Shown: positions 8,651 to 16,513 of the stretch, piece by piece
Layout of the letters: every line of letters begins with the position of its first letter
Position numbering within the stretch: the stretch's first letter is position 1
From: DATDIC01 sp963777625
GTDB taxonomy: Bacteria > Pseudomonadota > Alphaproteobacteria > Acetobacterales > Acetobacteraceae
NCBI GenBank assembly: GCA_963777625.1
Contig: CAVZRO010000008.1
Span: 62,001-126,000 of the forward strand
Length of the DNA stretch: 64,000 nt
Reading direction: 5' to 3'
Program-made: the position numbers and the translations under genes
Notes under the pieces: generated by a model
What the model saw: only the letters and a program-made list of their open reading frames with translations
Told to the model about the DNA's origin: nothing
Database searches by the model: none

Positions 8651-9570
8651 CAGCCGCGCAGCCTCGGGTCCAGAAACGCGCCGGCAAGGTCGGACAACAG
8701 CGTCAGTCCGACGAAGATCACCGCAAACAGGAGTACCACCGCCTGCACGACCGGAAAATCGCCCTTACCAATGGATTCCCATGCCAGGTAGCCCACGCCC
8801 CGCACATTGAACACGACCTCGATCACCACCGACCCGCCGAGGATGAAACCGAGCTGCACGGCGGACACCGCGACCACCGGCATGGCTGCGTTCCGCAATG
8901 CGTGCTTCAGGATGATTGAAGCGCGGGACAGCCCCTTCGCCCGTGCCGTCCGCACGTAGTCGGCCCGCAGCGCATCCACCATGGCGCCGCGCGTCAGCCG
9001 CAGCATCACCGGGATCGCCACAAAGGACAGCACGAATGATGGCAGGATATAGCCTTTCCAGGTCGAGAGTCCGGCGATTGGCAGCCAGCGCAGATCGATC
9101 CCGAACCAGATGATCAGCATCAGCCCCAGCCAGAAGCTCGGCACCGCTTGCCCGATCAGCGCCACCAACCCGGCCGCCGTGTCGATCGAAGTACCTTCAT
9201 TCGTCGCCGCGACGATCCCCAGCGGCACCGCGATCACGACGGCGATCGCGATCGCGATCGCCCCGAGGCGCAGCGTCACCGGCAGATGTGAGGCAATCAG
9301 CGACGAGACCGACTGATGATAGAAATAAGAACTGCCGAGATCGCCGTGCAGCGCCCGGCCCGCCCACGCCGCGAACTGAACTGGCAACGGTCGGTCCAGT
9401 CCCAGCTCATGCTGGATCTTCGCGATCGCTTCGGGCGAGGCATCCGGCCCGGCAATATAGATTGCCAGATTGCCCGACAGGCGGGACAGGGCGAAGCTGA
9501 TCGCCAGGACGGTCAGACAGACCAGAACGGCCAGCAGCAGGGAGCGTAAGAGGAACCGGGTCACCCGCAC
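8650..9570 (-). CDS. Peptide ABC transporter permease (DppB type)
   Basis: This 306-residue permease starts MRVTRFLLRSLLLAVLVCLT. It has the DppB-type block GPDASPEAIAKIQHELGLDR in the first periplasmic loop, and an EAA loop with RTARAKGLSRASIILKHALRN. It is the first gene of the five-gene operon dppB-C-D-F-A (9570 down to 4366). The promoter should lie in the 340-bp gap upstream, which holds an inverted repeat. Confidence 0.92.
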   Translation of the reverse strand: MRVTRFLLRSLLLAVLVCLTVLAISFALSRLSGNLAIYIAGPDASPEAIAKIQHELGLDRPLPVQFAAWAGRALHGDLGSSYFYHQSVSSLIASHLPVTLRLGAIAIAIAVVIAVPLGIVAATNEGTSIDTAAGLVALIGQAVPSFWLGLMLIIWFGIDLRWLPIAGLSTWKGYILPSFVLSFVAIPVMLRLTRGAMVDALRADYVRTARAKGLSRASIILKHALRNAAMPVVAVSAVQLGFILGGSVVIEVVFNVRGVGYLAWESIGKGDFPVVQAVVLLFAVIFVGLTLLSDLAGAFLDPRLRG

Positions 9571-9910
9571 TCAGCCGGGTTGATCGACGCCGGCCGCCGG
9601 GCCGAATCTTGCTCGAATGTCCCGGGATCGATCATCGCGGTCATATCATCTGTCCCGTCACCACGCGGGCCCGCGCATCGCCGGTCGGGCCAGTACGGTC
9701 GGGCCAATCCGGTCCAACACCAGCCGAACCACAACCCGCCTTGTGGTTCCGCGCAGTGGGCTGTTTCGATTGTCGCTCCCTGCTCCGTGCACCGACACTA
9801 CCCCAGCTCATCGGCGTGCGTCCTTAAATCCGGCCTCTTCTCACAAAATCTAGGAGAGAGTTCGCTCCTGCACAACGCGAGACGGGCGCCGGCGCGCCGA
9901 CGGCAACCGG
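9571..9910. other. Promoter gap upstream of the peptide ABC operon
   Basis: The 340 bp between the YceI stop and the DppB-type start contain no gene. They hold a perfect inverted repeat at 9726-9749 and an 11-bp direct repeat, CGGTCGGGCCA, at 9682-9692 and 9696-9706 (14-bp period). No confident sigma-70 promoter was recognised. Confidence 0.5.
9726..9749. promoter_or_regulatory. Perfect inverted repeat, possible operator or weak terminator
   Basis: The 9-bp arms GAACCACAA and TTGTGGTTC flank the 6-nt spacer CCCGCC. The site lies downstream of yceI and upstream of the peptide ABC operon, both on the minus strand. No T-run follows on either strand, so a regulator-binding site is at least as likely as a terminator. 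Confidence 0.4.
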
Positions 9911-10432
9911 TCACGGAAGCGCAGCGGTGACGCGGATGCGCACCGTGCGGCCCACGAGGAAGGGTTTCGCCGTCATGCCCCAATCAGCGCGACGCAGAAC
10001 ACCTTGGGCGGTCAAGCGGTGCGGCTCCCAGTCGAGGGTCAGCCTGAGCGGACGCGTGATGCCGCGCATGGTGAGCATTCCGGCGAGCCCATTGGCGTCG
10101 CACCGACCGGCGAAGTGCAATGTCGGGAACCGCGCTGCATCAAGAAAGTCGGATCCGACGATAATATCGCGGATAGTTGCCTTCGACGCGACGAGGCTCG
10201 CTACAGTGGCGGTGAGGGATGCCTCGCAACGGGCTCGATCCGTCGGATCATAGGAAAGCGTGCCCTCGAACGCGGTGAAATTCGAATCGATCGCCAGGAG
10301 CCCGAGCCCATAGCTCCGAAAGTCGATCTGGCTGGACGGAGGCGCAAGTGCCACGCCGCGGACCTGCGCCGTGGCGGGGAGGCTCCCCAACACAAGCGAC
10401 CAGAGCGGTACAAATGAGAGGAGCGATCGCAT
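9911..10432 (-). CDS. YceI family periplasmic lipid-binding-like protein
   Basis: The 173-residue product starts at the ATG at 10432 with a signal peptide (MRSLLSFVPLWSLVLGSLPA, then TAQ). YceI features are SSQIDFRSYGLGLLAIDSNF, IVGSDFLDAARFPTLHF, MRGITRPLRLTLDW and the ending DWGMTAKPFLVGRTVRIRV. The YceI fold is a lipocalin-like barrel that binds polyisoprenoid or amide lipids in the periplasm. The frame stays open upstream of 10432, but that part crosses two palindromes and is not YceI-like. Confidence 0.88.
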   Translation of the reverse strand: MRSLLSFVPLWSLVLGSLPATAQVRGVALAPPSSQIDFRSYGLGLLAIDSNFTAFEGTLSYDPTDRARCEASLTATVASLVASKATIRDIIVGSDFLDAARFPTLHFAGRCDANGLAGMLTMRGITRPLRLTLDWEPHRLTAQGVLRRADWGMTAKPFLVGRTVRIRVTAALP

Positions 10433-10446
10433 CAGTCGCACCTTAT

Positions 10447-10475
10447 ATACCCAGCTTCCCGGGGAAGCTGGGTAT
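10447..10475. repeat. Perfect palindrome, REP-like hairpin 1
   Basis: ATACCCAGCTTCCC is followed after one base by its exact reverse complement (14-bp arms, 29 bp in all). It sits just upstream of the yceI start and shares its arm sequence with the palindrome at 10517-10551. Confidence 0.65.
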
Positions 10476-10516
10476 CGTCTTTGGTTTGCGCGCCGCCGCC
10501 CGCCAACCCGGCGCGC

Positions 10517-10551
10517 GGTATACCCAACTTCCTGCGGAACTTGGGTATACC
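10517..10551. repeat. Near-perfect palindrome, REP-like hairpin 2
   Basis: The arms GGTATACCCAACTTCC and GGAACTTGGGTATACC pair with one mismatch around a 3-nt loop. The arm core ATACCCAxCTTCC matches hairpin 1. It is between the flavin oxidoreductase stop and yceI, so it may act as a transcript-end structure. Confidence 0.65.
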
Positions 10552-10616
10552 ACCCGCGCGTACGGATCTCATCCCTGGACCCGGGAGTGCCGCACCGCAC
10601 GCTCGGGTGCGTGGGC

Positions 10617-11946
10617 TCAAAGTGCCGCGAGCGCCCTGTCGACACCATCACGCAGACGATACCACCCGGCGACGACCGGGATGAACCACGGCTTGCCGCG
10701 GTAGAACGGCGGCGTGGGGAATGCGTCGCTGTCAAACGCACAGGCGCGGTTCTGTTTGCCCAGAATCTTCCGCGCCAACTGAAGGCCGAGATAGCTCATC
10801 ATTGCGACGCCGCTGCCATTGCAGCCGACGGCATAATGGATGCCGGCATGCTCACCCATATGTGGCAGGCGATCGGTGGTCATGCCGATGAACCCGGTCC
10901 AACAGAAGGCGATGCGCACTTGCCGCAACTCCGGCCAGACGCCGTACAGCATGCGGTGCAGGTCGCCGGCGGCGGTACGTGCATCGGTCTCGAAGATGCG
11001 CGGGCGGGCACCGAAGATCATCCGCGTGCCGTCAGGAGACAGGCGGATCCAGTACAGGTCGCGCTGCGTGTCGGACAGCATGCGCTGGCGAGGGATCAGC
11101 GCCGTGGCCATGCCTGCCGGCATCGGTTCCGTCGCGACGACATACGCTGTGACCGGGATCATGCGGCGTTGCAGATAGGGAACGGCGCGGTCGGTGTAAC
11201 CGTTGGTCCCCATGATCACGTTCCTGGCACGGATCAGTCCGCGCGCGGTCTGCACCAGGAAGCGCGTTCCCTCATGCGCGCCGCCTTCGCGCGCAATACC
11301 AAGCACCCGGGCATGCGAGGCAAGGATCGCGCCCCTCCGGCGGGCCGCATCGCGCAGTGCCCGATGATATTTCGCCGGGTGCAGGCCGCCGTAGTCTTCT
11401 ATCAGCAGCCCTCCGTGATAACGGTGTCCGCCCACTTCACCGGCCAGTTCAACTCCGGAAAGCATTGAGACGGCCGAGCCGGCGTGATCGCGCAACAATG
11501 CCGCCCAGTGCGCAAGACGCGCAACGTGTTGCGGGACATGGGCGAGGATGACGCGTCCGTAACGCACATAGTCCGCATCAAGCTGGTACTTGTCGACCCG
11601 CTCCTGCATCATCCGCAGCGATTTACCGGCATCTTCCAGGATGCGCGCCTGCCGGCCGGCATCGACGCCGCGGACGGCACCCGAGACGACGAATTTCTGC
11701 CCGCCGGTGACCATGCCGCCACTGCGCGTGCTGGCGCCCGCACCGAGCGGTCCGGCGTCGAGAACAACGCACGTCGCGCCGCCATCGGCCAGTTCCAGCG
11801 CGCTGCACAGGCCGGTGTAGCCGGATCCGACGATGGCGACGTCGACCTCGTCGGGCAAAGGTTGCGCGGACGCGTCCTCCGGCGGCGCCGCCTGCCACCA
11901 GTAGGGTGTGTCCTTGAAGTCCTGAACTCAGCACGCTGTCACGCAT
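10617..11946 (-). CDS. FAD-dependent amine/amino-acid oxidoreductase (PuuB/OrdL-like), N-terminus frameshifted
   Basis: The main open part (TTG 11858 to 10617, 413 residues) is a DAO-fold flavoenzyme. It has VAIVGSGYTGLCSALELADG as the dinucleotide-binding motif, then VVLDAGPLGAGASTRSGGMV and a C-terminal IHYAVGCNGSGVAMMSYLG. The family oxidises polyamine derivatives or other secondary amines. The usual N-terminal signature KDTPYWWQAAPPEDASAQP lies directly upstream but begins after a stop codon. A one-base shift near 11930 would join it to an ATG at 11946, 8 bp after the hotdog gene stop. It is the last gene of the acyl-CoA ligase/Pot operon. Confidence 0.8.
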
Positions 11947-11954
11947 TGTCAGCG

Positions 11955-12503
11955 CTATGACCGCGGCATTTCGCGCGGCCGCACGCCGATCATGATGGCC
12001 TGCGCGACGAGCTCGGGCGGGTCGTGGAAGATTCCGCCGGACAGGCCGCCGCCCAGCTCTTTCGAATTCGATCGCGCGCCGTGCCTCGACGGCGGTACGG
12101 CGCGAGCGATTTCCCTTGCTCAGTCGTCTGGCGCGGATCTCGATGTAGTCGCCTGCATAGACGGGCTTGAAGAATTCCGCCTTTTCGTAAGCGGCGAGGT
12201 AGGCGTCGGAGCCTTCGGTGCGAATGCCCAGCTCCGCGCTGCAATCGGCGAACAGGCGCAAGATCGTCGCGGCCGGAATGAGACCGTTCGGGTAGTGCGT
12301 ATCGTGCATCCCGAGCCGCACGCGCAGAAAGCCCTCGGGTTGCTTCGCGTCGTCGCCTGGCATGGCTTCCTCCATCGTGATCTGGCCCAGAACGTGGCCG
12401 AGCGGTGTCTCGGCGGGTGGCCGTGGCGGATCGCACGGTTGGTCGAAAGATTGACCCCGACATGGACCCCGATCACGGCGACACCGGACGGAATGGCGGT
12501 CAT
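11955..12503 (-). pseudogene. Hotdog-fold beta-aminoacyl-CoA ammonia-lyase-like protein, frameshifted
   Basis: The core reads GFLRVRLGMHDTHYPNGLIP, then LFADCSAELGIRTEG, AYEKAEFFKPVYAGDYIEI and KGNRSR. This is the pattern of the small hotdog family of 3-aminobutyryl-CoA / beta-alanyl-CoA ammonia-lyases. A one-base shift near 12060 moves the end into another frame (ELGGGLSGGIFHDPPELVAQ, then REMPRS and a TAG at 11955). A further shift near 12405 is needed to connect to an ATG at 12503 that overlaps the permease stop. Otherwise the start is the ATG at 12375. The family removes ammonia from a beta-aminoacyl-CoA. Whether the breaks are real or assembly errors is open. Confidence 0.65.
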
Positions 12504-13357
12504 GGGTGCGTCATCTCGGCAGCGCGTTCCAGCACAGCGCGTCCTCGGGCAGCCCGGCGCGCGGTCCCGCGCAACCGAACGCCCTCGGCGGCGGCGAAGA
12601 TCACGATCGCGAAGCCAAGAAGCAGCGTGGAAACCGCGGCGATGGTCGGGTTGATCTCGGTCCGCAGGTAGTTAAACATTCGTAACGGCAGCGTGGTCCC
12701 CGCGCCACCGCCGATGAAGATCACCATGATGATCTCGTCCCATGACGTGATGAAGGCGAAGATCGCGGCGGCGAAGAAGCTCGGACGCAGGATCGGCAGG
12801 GTAACGTGGCGGAAGGTCCAGGCGACTCCCGCGCCCATCGTGTAGGAGGCCTCCTCCAGGCGGCGGTCGACCCGCTGGAATCCCGCCACCATGAGGACGA
12901 CGGTAAAGGGCAGCGCCAGGATGGTGTGCGCCAGCACGATGCCCTGAAAGCTACCGATCAGGTGAAACGTCACATAGACGCTGTAGACCGCGATGGCGAC
13001 CACCACCGAGGGCACGATCAGCGGCGTCATCAGCACCATGCGAACGAGGCCGATACCCGGGAACGGCATGCGGACGATGACGAGGGCCGCGAGCGAGCCG
13101 ATCCCGACGGCAAGCACGACGACGCAGAGTGCGATCTCGAAACTGAGCACGGTGGCGTCGATCCACTGCGGATCGCTGAAATAGTCGCGGTACCACTGGA
13201 GTGAGAGGCCGGGCGGCGGGAACTGCAGATAAAGTCCCGAGCTGAACGATACCGGCACGACAACGAGCAGGGGCACCACAAGGAACGCGAAGACGGCAAT
13301 CGAGTAGGCCCACAGAAGGACGTTCGGCAGGCGGCGGAGAAGACGCGCGAGGCTCAT
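12500..13357 (-). CDS. Polyamine-type ABC transporter permease (PotC-like)
   Basis: This 285-residue membrane protein has six predicted helices. It shows the PotC/PotI-type opening LWAYSIAVFAFLVVPLLVVV, FSSGLYLQFPPPGLSLQWYR, and the EAA loop EEASYTMGAGVAWTFRHVTL. It pairs with the PotB-like permease, whose stop overlaps its start (ATGA at 13354-13357). The group imports spermidine, putrescine or related organic cations and amino compounds. The precise solute here is unknown, but the gene partners suggest a beta-amino or amine compound. Confidence 0.9.
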   Translation of the reverse strand: MSLARLLRRLPNVLLWAYSIAVFAFLVVPLLVVVPVSFSSGLYLQFPPPGLSLQWYRDYFSDPQWIDATVLSFEIALCVVVLAVGIGSLAALVIVRMPFPGIGLVRMVLMTPLIVPSVVVAIAVYSVYVTFHLIGSFQGIVLAHTILALPFTVVLMVAGFQRVDRRLEEASYTMGAGVAWTFRHVTLPILRPSFFAAAIFAFITSWDEIIMVIFIGGGAGTTLPLRMFNYLRTEINPTIAAVSTLLLGFAIVIFAAAEGVRLRGTARRAARGRAVLERAAEMTHP

Positions 13358-14232
13358 CTTGCCCCCACGTCGCGGAACAGCCGGTCAAAGCCGAGCAGGC
13401 GATCGTAGACGACGAAAAGACCGACCACGATGGCGACCAGCACCACCGCCATCGCCGTGCCCTCGCCCCAGTTCAGCAACTGGATCTGCTGTTGGATGTA
13501 AACCGAGATGGTCGTCTCACGCGGGCTGCCGAGCAGCGCGGGTGTGATGTAGAAGCCCATCGCCAGGATGAAGACCAGCAGGCAGCCGGCGTAGACGCCA
13601 GGCAGCGACAGCGGCAGGTAGACGCGCATGAACGTCTGGCGGAATGACGAGCCCATGCTGCTTGCGGCCTCGATCAGGCTGCGGTCGATGCCGAGCATGG
13701 TCGAGTAGAGCGAGAGCACCATGAACGGCAGCAGGAAATGGGTCATGCCGACGATGACGGCGAAGCGGTTGTAGAGCAGAGGGTAGGGCCGGTCAGACAG
13801 TCCCAGATCGATCACCGCTTCATTGATCACGCCGTGGCGACCCAGCAGCACCATCCAGGCGTACATGCGGACCAGAAGGCTGGTCCAGAACGGCAACAGG
13901 ACGAACATCATCAGCCGAGTGGCGCGCGCCCGTGGCTGTCGGCTCAGCAGATAACTGACGGGGTAGGACAGCAGCAGCGTGGCAACGGTGCACTGTGCGG
14001 CGATGATGAGCGTCGTCTCGATGATCTGCCATAGCGTCGGATCGGTCACCACCGCAATGTAGTTGTCGATCCCGGGCGTCGGGTCGAGAAAGCTTTCGGC
14101 GACGAGGCGCAGCAGCGGGTAAAGAAACAGGAGCAGAACCAAGGCCAGGCTCGGCGCAACAAGGATGAACGGCAGCAGCCGCATCCATCGCCCGTCGCCT
14201 GGCCGCGCCACTGGCTGAATCCTGGCCCCCAC
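13354..14232 (-). CDS. Polyamine-type ABC transporter permease (PotB-like)
   Basis: This 292-residue permease has an N-terminal helix PFILVAPSLALVLLLFLYPL, a periplasmic FLDPTPGIDNYIAVVTDPTL of PotB/PotH type and the EAA loop IEAASSMGSSFRQTFMRVYL. A GTG at 14232 opens the frame, 22 bp after the binding-protein gene. An ATG at 14184 is the other option. It forms the membrane channel with the gene at 12500-13357. Confidence 0.9.
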   Translation of the reverse strand: MGARIQPVARPGDGRWMRLLPFILVAPSLALVLLLFLYPLLRLVAESFLDPTPGIDNYIAVVTDPTLWQIIETTLIIAAQCTVATLLLSYPVSYLLSRQPRARATRLMMFVLLPFWTSLLVRMYAWMVLLGRHGVINEAVIDLGLSDRPYPLLYNRFAVIVGMTHFLLPFMVLSLYSTMLGIDRSLIEAASSMGSSFRQTFMRVYLPLSLPGVYAGCLLVFILAMGFYITPALLGSPRETTISVYIQQQIQLLNWGEGTAMAVVLVAIVVGLFVVYDRLLGFDRLFRDVGAR

Positions 14233-14254
14233 CCGCTATCGCCGACGGCCGCCG

Positions 14255-15334
14255 CTACTTGCTGATCACCCACGCGGTGAAGCGCTTTTCCGCCGCCAGC
14301 CCGTTCGTCCCCCACCAATCGTCATCGGAGATGACCGTCGTCGCGAGGTGTGCCGGCGAGGTTGCGAGGTACTGCTGCACATTCTCCGCCAGCAGCGCCG
14401 CCGTGCCCTTGTTGCCGCCGGCATATCCGCTGAGCGTCGCCTGGGCGGCCTGACGATGGGGATCCTGCATCCAGGCGATCAGCTTCATTGCGTTATCGTA
14501 GTGCTTCGCGCCCTTCGGGATCGACCACCACGAGGTGCGCAGGATGGCGTCGTCCCAGGCCACGCCGAGCGGTGCCTTGTCCTTGACGATAAGCTGATAG
14601 GGTCGGCCGTTCCAGGCCGTGCCCATCACGCAATCCCGGTCGACGATGGCCTGAACGGATTGCGCCCCGGTGGTCCACCACACGCCGACATTCGGCTTCA
14701 GCTTGTCGAGTTCCTTGTAGGCCAGGTCCTGGTCGATCGGATAGACCTTGTCGCGCGGCACGCCGGCATGCATGACGCCAAGCTCGAGGTTGTCGTACGC
14801 ATCCTTCCACAGGCAGCGCGGCCCCGGAAAGTCCTTCTGGTTCCACAAATCCATCAGCGAGGTCGGGTGCTTGCCGGAGAGCGGAAAGACATTGGTGTTC
14901 CAGGTCAGGACCGTCGCATACGGACCGTCCCAGACGCCGTACTCGGTCACCGCGGTTTTCGGCAGGTCGTCCATCGGCAGCTTGGAAAGATCGAGCTTCG
15001 CCAGCAGACCGGCCTTTTCGGCACGCAGGAAGTCGCCATCGTCGATCTCGGTGACGTCCCACTCGACATTGCCGCTGGTGACCATTGCCTTCAGCTTGGC
15101 GTCGTCAACCGGCGCGCTGGAGATGACCTTGATCCCGGTCGCCTGCGCGAATGGATCCCATTGAATCTTCCGGTTGATGTCGTCAAGCACGCCGCCCGAG
15201 GAATTGATGTAGACGACCTTGTCCTGCGCATTCGCCGGCGTCGCGGCCATCAGCGCCGCGACGCCGATTGCGGCGACCAGCGTTGTCACGCCGCTCGCGG
15301 CGAGCATTGCCGGCCCAGTGATCCTTTTTGCCAT
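14255..15334 (-). CDS. Polyamine-type ABC transporter substrate-binding protein (PotD/PotF-like)
   Basis: The start at 15334 was chosen for its RBS (GGGAGGAAG). The frame runs further upstream, but without signal-peptide character. The signal peptide ends near ATPANA (residue 36). The mature protein has VVYINSSGGVLDDINRKIQW, WDVTEIDDGDFLRAEKAGLL, then YATVLTWNTNVFP and WWTTGAQSVQAIVDRDCVMG, typical of family-1-type PotD/PotF proteins. It captures the solute in the periplasm for the PotB/PotC pair. Aromatic residues that cage amines in PotD are plausible here (WWTTG, TSWWSIPKG), but this is inference. Confidence 0.9.
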   Translation of the reverse strand: MAKRITGPAMLAASGVTTLVAAIGVAALMAATPANAQDKVVYINSSGGVLDDINRKIQWDPFAQATGIKVISSAPVDDAKLKAMVTSGNVEWDVTEIDDGDFLRAEKAGLLAKLDLSKLPMDDLPKTAVTEYGVWDGPYATVLTWNTNVFPLSGKHPTSLMDLWNQKDFPGPRCLWKDAYDNLELGVMHAGVPRDKVYPIDQDLAYKELDKLKPNVGVWWTTGAQSVQAIVDRDCVMGTAWNGRPYQLIVKDKAPLGVAWDDAILRTSWWSIPKGAKHYDNAMKLIAWMQDPHRQAAQATLSGYAGGNKGTAALLAENVQQYLATSPAHLATTVISDDDWWGTNGLAAEKRFTAWVISK

Positions 15335-15348
15335 TCTGGCTTCCTCCC

Positions 15349-16513
15349 TTATTGACCGTGCTGCCGTGTTCCGCCGCCGGGGAAGATCCCCATATCGGCG
15401 AATTTCCAACCGATGCGGACGCGGTCGCCGACCGCGACGAGGTCCCTGGTGTTGCCGGAAATCTCGGCGCTGATCATCTCACCGCTGTCGAGTTCGCAGG
15501 TAACGTCGATGACATTGCCGACAAACGTGACCTTTGCGACCGACACAACAAAGCTGATTTCGGCCGGCGGTCGCATCGCCCAAGCGGATGAACTCGGGGC
15601 GAATTGTGACGTGACATGCGTGTGCCGGCGCCGCCCCGGGAAAGCCGGCGATGCGGAATTCGGTACCGGCCTCGGTCACCAGCAGCACCGTGCCGTCGCC
15701 GCACACCATGCGCACGCGACATTCGAAAAGGTTCGTCGAGCCGACAAAGTCGGCGACGAAGCTGCTGACAGGATGGCGATAGACCGTGACCGGGTCGCCG
15801 ATCTGGTGGATGCGTCCGGCCTGCATGACGGCAATTCGGTCCGACATGGTCAGCGCCTCCTCCTGGTCGTGCGTGACGTAGACACAGGAAATCCGCAGGT
15901 CCTGCTGGAGCTGGCGCAGTTCGATCTGCATGTGCTCGCGCAGCTTGCGATCGAGCGCACCGAGCGGCTCGTCCATCAGCAGAACCGCCGGTTCGTAGAC
16001 CAGCGCACGGGCGACGGCAACGCGCTGTTGCTGGCCGCCCGAGAGCTGCGTCGCATAGCGGTTACCGAGGTCGTGCAGATTGACCCGCGCGAGGGCCTGA
16101 TCGACGCGTTGCCTGATCTCTGCGGTCTTCATGGAGCGGATGCGGAGCGGGTAGGCGATGTTTTCGAACACCGTGAGGTGCGGGAAGAGTGCGTAGTTCT
16201 GAAAGACGAAGCCGACGCCACGGCGCTGCGCCGGAACGGACGACATATCGGCACCATTGATGAACACCTGTCCCTCGGTCGGCGCCGTCAGCCCGGCGAT
16301 GATGCGCAGCAGCGTCGACTTGCCCGAGCCGCTCTGGCCGAGCAACGTCACGAATTCGCCCTGCCCGACGTCGAGCGACACGTGGTCCAGTGCCGTGAAG
16401 CTGCCAAAACGATGGGTGATCTGCGACAGGCGCACCGCGGCAACACCGGACGCGGCACCGGTTTCCCGACTATCCCGTCCATCCGATCGGCTCATCGCCA
16501 CGCTGCTCACCAC
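15349..16513 (-). CDS. Polyamine-type ABC transporter ATP-binding protein (PotA-like), frameshift in TOBE domain
   Basis: The nucleotide-binding domain is complete: GQSGSGKST, FQNYALFPHLTVFENIA, LSGGQQQRVAVARAL, LLMDEPLGALD and the switch VYVTHDQEEALTMSD. After TIRPEFIRLGDAT the frame shifts (15561-15572). The rest of the TOBE regulatory domain continues in another frame (AEISFVVSVAKVTFVGNVID to the stop at 15349). As the sequence stands, translation would instead run on in the first frame to a stop at 15479. One extra G in GCCGGCC would explain it. The GTG start at 16513 overlaps the ligase stop; MSRSDG at 16495 is an inner alternative. Confidence 0.82.
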
